DNA from: Phytohabitans suffuscus
GTDB lineage: Bacteria; Actinomycetota; Actinomycetes; Mycobacteriales; Micromonosporaceae
Direction of reading: 5' to 3'
DNA: 64,000 nt
Assembly (NCBI RefSeq): GCF_011764565.1
Contig: NZ_AP022871.1
Coordinates: 6,448,320 to 6,512,319, forward strand
The position numbers and the translations under genes were made by a program. The notes beneath the pieces were generated by a model. The model was not told the DNA's origin, searched no databases, and saw nothing but the letters and a program-made list of their open reading frames with translations. How positions within the stretch are numbered: position 1 is the first letter of the stretch; each line of letters starts with the position of its first letter. Positions 56,576-64,000 of this stretch are shown piece after piece.

Positions 56576-56971
56576 GTGACGCAACCCGCGGCCCGCCTCG
56601 GCGACGGCGTCAACGGGACCGACGTACATATCGTCATGGTGCCGACGCCCACCGGACCGGTGCCGACACCGACCCCGTTGCCGTTCAGCGGCACCATCGT
56701 CGACGGCGGCAGCCAGAACGTGCTGATCGGCGGTCAGCCGGCCGCCGTGGTGGGCAGTGGAGCGGTCAACAACCCGCCACACGTGCCGACCGGCGGTACC
56801 TTCCAGGTGCCGCCGACGAATCGGGGCACCGTGCTCAAGGGCAGCGCCACCGTCCTGGTCAATGGGAAGCCGGCGGCCCGCAACGGCGACCCGGTGCTCA
56901 CCTGCGCCGACCCCGCGCCCACCCCCAACAGCGTGATCCGGGCTACCGGCACGGTCCTGATCGGCGGCTGA
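56576..56971 (+). CDS. eCIS PAAR tip protein (Pvc10-like)
   Basis: A 131-residue PAAR-motif protein: VTQPAARLGDGVNG at the start, then GGSQNVLIGGQPAAVVGSGA and KGSATVLVNGKPAARNGDPV, the typical beta-strand/turn pattern that sharpens the VgrG spike. GTG 56576 lies 2 nt after the preceding stop. In most loci this gene is beside the spike gene; here it is about 18 kb away at the end of the cluster. Confidence 0.92.
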   Translation: MTQPAARLGDGVNGTDVHIVMVPTPTGPVPTPTPLPFSGTIVDGGSQNVLIGGQPAAVVGSGAVNNPPHVPTGGTFQVPPTNRGTVLKGSATVLVNGKPAARNGDPVLTCADPAPTPNSVIRATGTVLIGG

Positions 56972-57077
56972 CCGACCGGTCAGGGCGTGTTGTCGTCGAC
57001 GCTCACCCTGCCCTCAGCCCGGCAGGACTCTGGTGGCTTCCGCCGGCGTGCGGCGCAAGCCACCAGGACCTGGGAGA

Positions 57078-57800
57078 TCAGGCGCAGGGGATGGTCAGCG
57101 GTGCGGTGAAGGCCGAGATGTTGCCCGACAGGTCAACGGCGCGCACGATCCCCTCGTACATGCCGAGGTTGTCCGGCGGGAAGATCGTCGTGCTGTTGGT
57201 GCCCTCTACCGCCTCGAAGAGTCTAGTTCCCGGGACCCGGGGACGCTGGGCGGTTCGAACTCGGTCTTCGCCGGTGTGGCGGCGGTGACGGCGTTGCTCA
57301 CCACCGAGGTGTTACCGGAGGAGTCGACTTCGACGATCGTGAACGTGTAGATCGTCGCCGGGTCAGAGAGCGCAGCTTGAGGTACCGGCGAGCGGCGGTC
57401 GCCACCAGCGCACCGTTGGCGTAAACCCGGTACTGCACGGCGAAGGCGTCCGCGGCCTTGGTCCAGGTCAGTCGTGCGGTGGCGGCGGAGATCGAGGAGA
57501 GGTTCAGCGTTCCGATCACCGGCGGCGTCGTGTCCGGCAGGTTCGCCGCAGTCACCTCGTTGCTCGGTGCGGAGGCGTTGTCGGACGGGTCCTTGGCGAT
57601 CAGCCGTTAGGTCGCGGGTGTGGCGGGCTGGCCGAGGTTGATCCCGAAGACGTTCTGGTCACGCTCCCGGGCAGTGGCGTCAAGGTCGATCCTGCGCACG
57701 CTCATCGGCATGACCGAGTGTCGGCGCGATGGCCGCCGAGACCCTCGGGCGGGCTTGCGTTCAGGACGCTCGAGGCCAGCGCCACAGCGAGGCTCGGCGG
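57078..57800 (-). pseudogene. Fibronectin-III-type secreted protein pseudogene
   Basis: On the minus strand the frames carry FN3-like repeats: IGTLNLSSISAATARLTWTK, then a frame change, IYTFTIVEVDSSGNTSVVSN, and at the end EGIVRAVDLSGNISAFTAPL before a stop at 57078. An in-frame TAA (about 57608) replaces the Tyr or similar of the phrase before RLIAKDPSDNASAPSNEV. A signal-like segment (SLAVALASSVLNA) is near 57780. Several frame changes plus a nonsense codon mark it as decayed. Confidence 0.7.
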
Positions 57801-57810
57801 CACGGCGGGT

Positions 57811-57840
57811 GCTGCGGTGCTGCGGTGCTGCGGTGCTGCC
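57811..57840 (+). repeat. 8-bp microsatellite-like repeat
   Basis: GCTGCGGT is repeated three times followed by GCTGCC, close to the start of the FN3 pseudogene. Confidence 0.7.
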
Positions 57841-58071
57841 CAGGATCCCGCGAGGTTGACGCGAGAAGGCAGTTCGGTGGCGTCGACGGAGTACCAGCCC
57901 TCGATAAACGCCAGCGGAGTGCCAGAACCGATGCGGGGTCTTGCCGCCTGTTGGCGGCGGTGAACAGCACGGCGGTAGGACAGTCGCACCTGCCCGGTCG
58001 GCTCGTACCCCTCTGCCCTCGAACGGGAGACGAAACGGCCGGCGTTATCGGCCGAAGCGATCGTCTTCAAA

Positions 58072-58248
58072 GGGCTAGGGCGTGTTTCATAAGGGTCGGT
58101 CGAGCCGAGGCGAGGTCGAGGCGGCGTCCGGTGGTGCCGGGCGGAAGGTCGCATACCGGTGTTGTATGTGGCCTTTCGTCCGGTGCCGCTGGTCGTCGTC
58201 TGGACCCGCCGCAGGCCGGGCATGCCCTTATGAAACACGCCCTAGCCC
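58072..58248. mobile_element. MITE with perfect 24-bp terminal inverted repeats
   Basis: GGGCTAGGGCGTGTTTCATA continuing to AGGG (58072-58095) is the exact reverse complement of 58225-58248. The element between is about 130 bp without a transposase. CTAG at both junctions looks like a 4-bp target duplication (palindromic), as in IS5-type elements. The right end touches the stop of the methyltransferase pseudogene. An IS5-family transposase elsewhere would be needed to move it. Confidence 0.8.
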
Positions 58249-59010
58249 GGGCGGCGTCCCCATGCCGAGATCAGCGGCGCGAGGGTGAGGGCGAGCTCGT
58301 CGGCATCGACGGCGGTCAGGTGCGCGTCGATCTCGGCGTCGTTGGTCAGCCCGGCGGCGAGCAACTCGGCGCGGACCATGCGCGCCGTCGCGGTCTCTAG
58401 CCGGTCGCAAGCCACCCGTCGACCGGGAAGCAGCCGGCCGCCGTGACATCCACCAGGCCGGCCGCACGCAACGCCCGCGGCAGCGTACGGCCGTAGCGCA
58501 GGTCGGCGCCGCGGCGGGTCATCAACTCCCGGACGGCGCGCCGCAGCCGGTTAGCGCGCCGCTGTGCCGGGCCAACCTCATCGAGGCAGGTCAGCGGCTG
58601 CAGCTCGGTATCGGCGTCCTCCACCAGTAGCCAGCCGCCGGGCCGCAGCGCCGCCACCATCGTTGCCAACGCCCGAGCACGAGCCGGGCGTGCACCAGGT
58701 CAAAACATGCCTCGCGGCGGCGGCCGGTCCCCGGCAATGTCGTGCCGAAGCACCTCGTACCCGCCGTGCAGGTCCAACCAGGCCGGATTGATGTCGGTGG
58801 CCAGGACGTAACCGGTCGGTCCGACAGCCGCGGCGAGTGCCTCGGGAATGCTGGGGCCTCCGGCGCCGACTTCCCAGCAGCGCCAGCCCGGCCCCCACCC
58901 CGAGCCGGTCGAAGTGCCCCATGTGACACCGTCGAACAAACTCGGCCAGCCACCCGAACCGCTCGCCTTCCTCCACCCGGGCGTTGTCGAGCAGGTAGCG
59001 GTGATCCGGG
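58246..59010 (-). pseudogene. SAM-dependent methyltransferase pseudogene
   Basis: Pieces of one methyltransferase are spread over three frames: LDNARVEEGERFGWLAEF and HFDRLGVGAG, WRCWEVGAGGPSIPEALAAA (the SAM motif I, VGAGG), GPTGYVLATDINPAWLDL, then MVAALRPGGWLLVEDADTEL and RGADLRYGRTLPRALRAAGL, and the end AEIDAHLTAVDADELALTL. Both insertions and deletions are needed to join them, so it is decayed. The MITE abuts its 3' end. Confidence 0.7.
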
Positions 59011-59079
59011 ACAGACCCAGGGATGTCCGGCGATGAGGGCCCGGACCGCGCAGGCGCCTGGCCGCGATTGGCATGTCGC

Positions 59080-59237
59080 CACGCGCGGGCCCGCACCGCT
59101 GCGCTGTTTCAACTCGCCGTCGAACTCCCCGCGGGCATACTCGCCCGCTGCCTCGGCATCGACATCAGCAGCGCCGTCGCCTGGCAGCGGGCCGCCGCCG
59201 GCGACTGGCACCCCGTACGCCGCCCGCCCCGCCGCGC
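59080..59237 (+). pseudogene. C-terminal tail of a zinc-finger-type integrase
   Basis: The plus-strand frame reads TAALFQLAVELPAGILARCL, then GIDISSAVAWQRAAAGDWH. This matches the usual end of the actinobacterial integrases whose zinc-finger head is seen at 18001-18769, but it is a separate copy on the other strand. No upstream catalytic core remains. Confidence 0.55.
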
Positions 59238-59337
59238 ACTGCCAATCCACCATGAACGATCAATCCATTGGCTGATCCGGGACCACGACCGCGGCCAGGT
59301 CCCGCACCGTTGGTCCGCAACGGATCTGCTCCGCTGA

Positions 59338-59733
59338 TCAGCCCGCTGCGGTCGCGGTGGCGCCGACCGCATGCTGATGCGGCAGCAGGTCGCCGCTGGG
59401 ATGGTCGGGCAGGTCCCGGTCGGTGTGGTCGGCGTGGAACAGCGCCTCCGCCAGCAAGGCCCGCACGTGGGTGTCAGCGGCCGAGTAGTGCACAAAGGTG
59501 CCTTCCCGCCGGCCGCGGACCAGACCGGCGAGGCGGAGCTTGGCCAGATGCTGGCTCACCGCGGTCGGTGCCGCCCCGACGAGCTCGGCCAGACACGCCA
59601 CCGACGACTCGCCCTGCAACAACGCCCACAGGATCTTGATCCGGGTGGGATCGGCGAGCAGCCGGAAGCCCTCGGCGGCTAGGTGGACCTGCTCGTCGTT
59701 CGGCATCTGGAAGTCCGGCAGCTCGCTATGCAC
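59338..59733 (-). CDS. ArsR/SmtB-family metalloregulator
   Basis: A 131-residue repressor. FRLLADPTRIKILWALLQGE, then LVGAAPTAVSQHLAKLRLAG (recognition helix near 55), is typical ArsR. A histidine/aspartate-rich tail (HADHTDRDLPDHPSGDLLPH) could form an alpha5-type metal site for Zn, Ni, Co or Cd. It is divergent from the P1B ATPase with 83 bp between them. The start at 59733 may instead be the later Met of MPNDEQ. It derepresses the pump when metal binds. Confidence 0.9.
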   Translation of the reverse strand: MHSELPDFQMPNDEQVHLAAEGFRLLADPTRIKILWALLQGESSVACLAELVGAAPTAVSQHLAKLRLAGLVRGRREGTFVHYSAADTHVRALLAEALFHADHTDRDLPDHPSGDLLPHQHAVGATATAAG

Positions 59734-59816
59734 CCGACCAGCATAACAACATCCTACGTATCTGTCTGCTCATCTGCCTGGCTATCTGCATGTCTACGCA
59801 GGTATTGTGATTCGCC
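59734..59816. promoter_or_regulatory. Divergent ArsR/ATPase promoter and operator region
   Basis: Three spaced copies of ATCTG (near 59759, 59772 and 59784) lie in the 83-bp gap and could be ArsR half-sites. TATTGT at 59803-59808 ends 8 nt before the ATPase GTG, suggesting a leaderless or nearly leaderless mRNA. Confidence 0.5.
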
Positions 59817-61843
59817 GTGACGCTGACTTCGACGCAACCGCCTACCCAAGCTGCGGCCGAGGCCGTGCGGCGGGCGCCACGCCGCCTCGCGCGACGCTTG
59901 TGGGCGCTGACCGAGATCCGCTGGGCCGCCGTCGCCACCGCGCTGTTCGCGGCCGGCGGCGTGACGCAGCTCGCCGGCGCGCCCGCCCCGATCTGGTGGA
60001 CGCTCTACCTTGCCTGCTACGTGACCGGCGGTTGGGAACCAGCGCTGGCCGGGCTGCGCGCGCTGCGCGAGCGCACCCTCGACGTGGACTTGCTGATGAT
60101 CGTGGCCGCGATCGGCGCCGCCGCGATCGGGCAGGTCTTTGACGGGGCACTGCTCATCGTCATCTTCGCCACCTCCGGTGCACTGGAGGCGTTCGCCACC
60201 GCCCGAACCGCCGACTCGGTCCGCGCACTGCTGGACCTGGCGCCCGAGCGGGCGACGCGGCTCGACACCGCAGGGGCCGAGAATGTCGTCGAGGTCGCCG
60301 AGCTCCGCGTCGGCGACCTGATCCGGATCCGGCCCGGGGAACGCGTCAGCGCCGACGCGGTGGTCGTCGACGGGGCCAGCGACGTTGACCAGGCCAGCAT
60401 CACCGGCGAAGCGCTCCCGGCGGCCAAGATCGTCGGTGACGAGGTATTCGCCGGCACCCTCAATGGCACCGGCGCGCTGACCGCGCGGGTGCACCGCGAG
60501 GCCGGCGAGTCGGTGATCGCCCGGATCGTGGCCATGGTCGAGGAAGCGTCCGCGACCAAGGCCCGCACCCAGCTGTTCATCGAGAAGGTCGAACAGCGGT
60601 ACTCGATCGGCGTCGTCGCCGCCACCCTGCTGCTGTTCACCGTGCCGCTGCTGTTCGGCGCCGACCTGCAAAGCACGCTGCTGCGCGCGATGACGTTCAT
60701 GATCGTCGCGTCGCCGTGCGCCGTCGTGCTGGCCACCATGCCGCCGCTGCTGTCCGCGATCGCCCTGGCCGGCCGGCACGGTGTGCTGGTCAAGTCCGCG
60801 GTCGTGATGGAACAGCTCGCCGACACCACCCGGGTCGCGTTCGACAAGACCGGCACCCTTACCACCGGCGCCCTCCACGTCGTGGACGTCCATCCCGCGC
60901 CCGGCATCGACCAGGAGGAGCTGCTCGCGTTGGCTGCGGCGGTCGAGACCCGCAGTGAGCACCCGGTGGGCGCGGCGATCGTGGCCGCCGCCCGCGACCG
61001 CGGCCTGACCCTCCCCGCCGCCGAGGACTTCCGATCAACCCCAGGCCGTGCCGTCGCGGCCACCATCACCGGCCGCCGCATCGAGGTCGGCAAACCCGCA
61101 CTGATCGAGGACGCACCCGACGTCACCCACGCCGTGACGCACCTGCGTCCGGTCGTCGACGCGGCGCAGGCCGTAGGCCGCACCGCTGTCGTGGTCTTCG
61201 ACGGCGGTGCTGTGGCCGGCGTCGTGGTGCTCGTCGACCAGATCCGCCCGGCCGCCCCGAGACCGTCACCAGGCTCGCCTCGCTGACCAGCGCCTCGCCC
61301 ATGCTGCTCACCGGCGACAACGCGGGCGCGGCCAGGCGGCTCGCCGACGCGGCAGGCATCAACGACGTGCACGCCGAACTGCTGCCCCAGGACAAGGTCG
61401 ACCGGGTCCGCGCCCTCCAGGCGAACGGTCACCGCGTCCTGCTCGTCGGTGACGGGGTCAACGACGCGCCCGCCCTGGCCACCGCCGACCTGGGCATCGC
61501 CATGGGCCGCCACGGCTCGGACCTCGCCCTCACCACCGCCGACGCGGTCCTCGTCCGCGACGACCTCACCGCCCTGCCCACCCTCATCGCCCTGTCGCGC
61601 CGGGCACGCCGCCTCGTCACCGCGAACCTGTGCATCGCCGCCGCGTTCATCACCGTCCTGGTCACCTGGGACCTCCTCGGCCACCTGCCACTGCCACTCG
61701 GCGTCGCCGGCCACGAAGGTTCCACCGTCATCGTTGGCCTCAACGGCTTGCGACTGCTCGCAGACACGGCCTGGCGGCGCGCATCCCGGCACAGCACCAC
61801 CACCACACCGACCGAACCGACACATCGCAGTAGCGCCCGATGA
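59817..61843 (+). CDS. P1B-type heavy-metal-transporting ATPase (frameshifted)
   Basis: About 675 residues. The A-domain has ASITGEALPAAK near 198, the metal-site helix SPC is in MIVASPCAVVLATMP near 299, and the phosphorylation motif DKTGTLT is at 343. The C-terminal P-domain (LLTGDNAGAARRLADAAGIN; VLLVGDGVNDAPALATADLG) and last helices are one frame off. One extra C in the C4 run at 61255-61258 reconnects them (GCC CCC GAG). The N-terminus lacks a CxxC metal-binding domain. It exports Zn/Cd/Pb- or Co-like ions. Its promoter is controlled by ArsR. Confidence 0.88.
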
Positions 61844-62093
61844 CCTCGCTCACCTTGACCGCATACAACCCGCATGCCACCCGGCAGGCAGCGGGACGGT
61901 TCGTCGACCTCTACCGCAACGTCTTCACCGCGCCACCTGGAACGAGAACGAGGCCCGCGTCGAGGAGTTCCGCGAACGCCTCACCAACGACACACACCGG
62001 CCAGGCTCCCGCGCCCTCGTCGCCCACCTCGACGGACGCTGGATCGGCTTCAGCACCGGCTGGCCCCAGGCGATGCCGGCCGAACCCACCTGA
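61840..62093 (+). pseudogene. GNAT acetyltransferase N-terminal fragment
   Basis: MTSLTLTAYNPHATRQAAGR then FVDLYRNVFTAPP is followed, one frame off, by NENEARVEEFRERLTNDTHR and HLDGRWIGFSTGWPQAMP. This resembles the first half of a GNAT acetyltransferase; the acetyl-CoA binding half is missing. ATG 61840 overlaps the P1B ATPase stop (ATGA), so it was probably its operon partner. A base is missing near 61938. Confidence 0.5.
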
Positions 62094-62201
62094 CGACACC
62101 CTCGCCACCCAGCCAGCCACCGGCAAGCTGGATAGACGCCTGCCTCAGTCGGGCATTCCAAGGGTCTTGATATCCCACATCGCCAGCAGAGGTCACCCCG
62201 T

Positions 62202-62330
62202 GTGCTCCGGGCGCACCTGCCGGCGGAGGCCGTGCTGGACGGCGAGTTGATCGTCTGGGAGGCGGACCGCGGCGTCGATCCGGTCCGTCTCCTGCAACGC
62301 CTCACCAACGTCGCCACCCCAGCCGGCCGG
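62202..62330 (+). pseudogene. ATP-dependent DNA ligase fragment
   Basis: About 40 codons read HLPAEAVLDGELIVWEADRG then VDPVRLLQRLTNVATPAG. This matches the DGELV region just after the catalytic lysine motif of LigD/LigC-type ligases. Neither the lysine motif nor the OB domain is present. A fragment only. Confidence 0.45.
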
Positions 62331-62428
62331 ACGCCGAACCAGCTATACGCCGAACCCGGCAAACCGTTGCCCCTGACCGTTCTGCCTCCACCCAGCGCCT
62401 GACGCCCCTACCCACGCGACAGCGGTGC

Positions 62429-63025
62429 ATGATGGTCGGCGTGGAGGCCGACCTGCAATGGCAGCTCAACAGCACCCTCAGCATCGGGCCGTGGCCCGTG
62501 CATGTCAGCACCGACGCCAGCCACGCCCGGCTGCGCGACCTTGACGCGCTCGAAGATCTCAGGGACATCCACAACTGGGACCCGATGTTCACGCTCCGGT
62601 TTTCGGACGGCATCACACGCGATGTCGCGGTCAGCCGCCCAGACGACGACGGCAGCTTCACCCTCATTGACGCCGACGCCGCGGCAGCCATCGAAGCCGC
62701 CACCACCTCCGACCAAGACCCCAACGGCCTCCTGCCTGAACCCGCAGACGTTGCCAGCGCCACCGCATGGCTGCACGAGCACGGCTTTGCCACCCGTGAA
62801 CACTCCCGCGGCGGCAAGCTCAGCGGCAGCCGCCTATTCGAACGCAGCGACGGCTGGCAGGCGCGATACAGCTGCGTCCTCGGCACCTGGTCGCTAGAAC
62901 TATCGCCACCAGAACACCACCGGTTCACCAGCTTCCACCGCCTTCGCCGCGACAAGAAAACCGCCTGGCGCGACGCCCTGCCGACACTCATCGACGACCC
63001 GCCACATGACATCGACGCTCTCTGA
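62429..63025 (+). CDS. Hypothetical protein (198 aa)
   Basis: A 198-residue soluble protein with no recognised family. It starts MMVGVEADLQWQLNSTLSIG and has conserved-looking segments (DLRDIHNWDPMFTLRFSDGI; TREHSRGGKLSGSRLFERSD; WQARYSCVLGTWSLELSPPE). It ends convergent with and touching the ISL3 transposase remnant, so its 3' end could have been altered. Probably real, function unknown. Confidence 0.6.
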   Translation: MMVGVEADLQWQLNSTLSIGPWPVHVSTDASHARLRDLDALEDLRDIHNWDPMFTLRFSDGITRDVAVSRPDDDGSFTLIDADAAAAIEAATTSDQDPNGLLPEPADVASATAWLHEHGFATREHSRGGKLSGSRLFERSDGWQARYSCVLGTWSLELSPPEHHRFTSFHRLRRDKKTAWRDALPTLIDDPPHDIDAL

Positions 63026-64000
63026 TTCCACAGAATGATGCGGTTGACGGCGCCTTCGACAGCGCCGGAGCTGTAGGGCAGGGTGAGGCTGGCGGTGACG
63101 GCGTCCAGGTCGCGTTGCAGGCCCTTGGTGAAGGTGTGCAGGCTGGGTAGGTCGTCGTTCTGCACGTTCGTGATCCATTGTGGGAGGTCGGCGCCGCCGA
63201 GGGTGCGGATTATCTGGGCGAAGCGGTCGACGTGTTCGCGTACGGCCGCGAGGGTGGCGCTGCGGGAGCAGATGGCGGTGAGGCGGGCCTGGTCGTCGGG
63301 GTTGAGCTTGTCTGGGCCCGTCATGATCCATTTGGTGACCTGGCGGGGTTTGGGTGGTGCCGGCGGTTTGGGTGGCTTCTCGGGTCGGGATGGGCGTAGG
63401 TAGCGGCGCAGGGTCTGGACGCTGCCGCGGTATCCGCGTTGGCGGATCTCCTCCAGCAGCGTGGCGGTGTCGGTGTGGCCGTCGTGATACCGCTGACGCA
63501 AGTAGGGCTTGAACGGTTCCAGGACGCTGTCGCGGCGGGTGCCGGCCAGTAGGTCATCGACGCAGGTGGCGTTGGCGAACCGGCGCACGGTTTGGATGTC
63601 GAGGCCGAGCCGGCGGCTAACCTCGGTCCGTGAGCAACCGTCTGCCAGCAGTTGCTGGACCGCCGCGTAGCGTTCCCGCGTGCGGGTGATGAGCCGTATC
63701 TCGGTATCCGACTCCCGTGTGGCCGGCACCGCCGGCGCGGTGGGTGGCGGGTCGGGTGTGACCGGGTCGGGTGCGGCGAGGTGTCGGCGGTGCGCGATGA
63801 CGGTGTTCAGGACGGCCTCGCCAAGGTTCATCCAGAGGTGGAACCGGTCGGCTACCTGGATCGCGTCTGGTGCCCCGATCCGGACGCCGTCGGCGTACGC
63901 GCCGGCGCGGTCACGACAGACGACGTGCGCGCCAGGATGCTCACGCAGCCAGGCGGCGAGGGTGTCCGCGGCGCGGTCCGGCAGCACATCGACCGGCTGG
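63026..64000 (-). mobile_element. ISL3-family transposase, truncated and running off the window
   Basis: Minus-strand frame open to the right edge: VDVLPDRAADTLAAWLREHP, VVCRDRAGAYADGVRIGAPD and IQVADRFHLWMNLGEAVLNT are the DDE catalytic region of ISL3 transposases (DR..AYA, ADRFHL). An HTH (CSRTEVSRRLGLDIQTVRRF) and the end SLTLPYSSGAVEGAVNRI follow. It then loses family similarity near 63030, so the last part and the inverted repeat are missing. The N-terminus is beyond base 64000. Confidence 0.88.

Noticed and set aside
56967..56982. CTGACC-GACC-GGTCAG hairpin overlapping the PAAR stop
   Set aside because: Short 6-bp stem without a T-run; could be chance in GC-rich DNA.

Overview
The window is high-GC DNA with long codon-biased genes, 4-nt ATGA/GTGA gene overlaps, GTG starts, a DasR-like operator, SARP/NB-ARC regulators and a Streptomyces-type contractile injection system. 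This points to a filamentous actinomycete. A relative of Micromonosporaceae is my guess by inference, not something the sequence shows. There are no rRNA or tRNA genes and no CRISPR array that I can see.

Layout. (1) 1-3273: an FtsX-type ABC exporter (permease cut by the window edge, plus ATPase). (2) 3295-4202: a scar of three gene remnants (alpha/beta hydrolase tail, XRE regulator head, FAD monooxygenase tail). (3) 4267-17068: a carbohydrate/amino-compound catabolic locus. A GntR/HutC regulator, a RidA protein and an MBL-fold hydrolase read leftward. A lipoprotein sugar-binding protein, two permeases, a SIS protein, a TIM-barrel epimerase, an FGGY kinase, an M20 amidohydrolase, an IclR regulator, a threonine-synthase-like PLP enzyme and a Gfo/Idh/MocA dehydrogenase read rightward. 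The divergent promoter carries a perfect 10-bp palindrome of DasR/dre type inside a 17-bp spacer. (4) 17069-29258: a mobile-element graveyard with IS3, IS701 and group II intron remnants and three broken integrases. Between them are a SDR-TetR pair, a ParB-like protein, a NYN-LOTUS protein and several small unknown genes. (5) 29263-56971: an extracellular contractile injection system (eCIS): cap/terminator, sheath, three tube proteins, LysM adaptor, VgrG spike, gp25, J-like and I-like baseplate proteins, PAAR tip, a DUF4157 protein with an internal duplication, two unrecognised genes that could be cargo, membrane/zinc-ribbon accessory proteins and three regulators. (6) 56972-64000: another decayed region (FN3-protein pseudogene, a 24-bp-TIR MITE, methyltransferase pseudogene, integrase tail), an ArsR plus P1B-ATPase metal-efflux pair, gene fragments, one unknown gene and a truncated ISL3 transposase running off the right edge.

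How the genes work together. The sugar locus imports a substrate using a shared ATPase encoded elsewhere, since none is present here. It then phosphorylates, isomerises and deacylates products; the PLP enzyme plus RidA suggests an enamine/imine intermediate. The eCIS genes encode a phage-tail-like particle whose expression is probably set by the LuxR, BTAD/LAL and SARP-NB-ARC regulators embedded in the cluster. No AAA+ ATPase or tape-measure gene of the usual kind is visible in the window.

Caution on sequence quality. At least eight otherwise well-conserved genes are broken by an apparent loss of one base, most often where a run of four C (or G) should be five. This looks more like consensus error than mass pseudogenisation, so those genes are annotated as single frameshifted CDSs.
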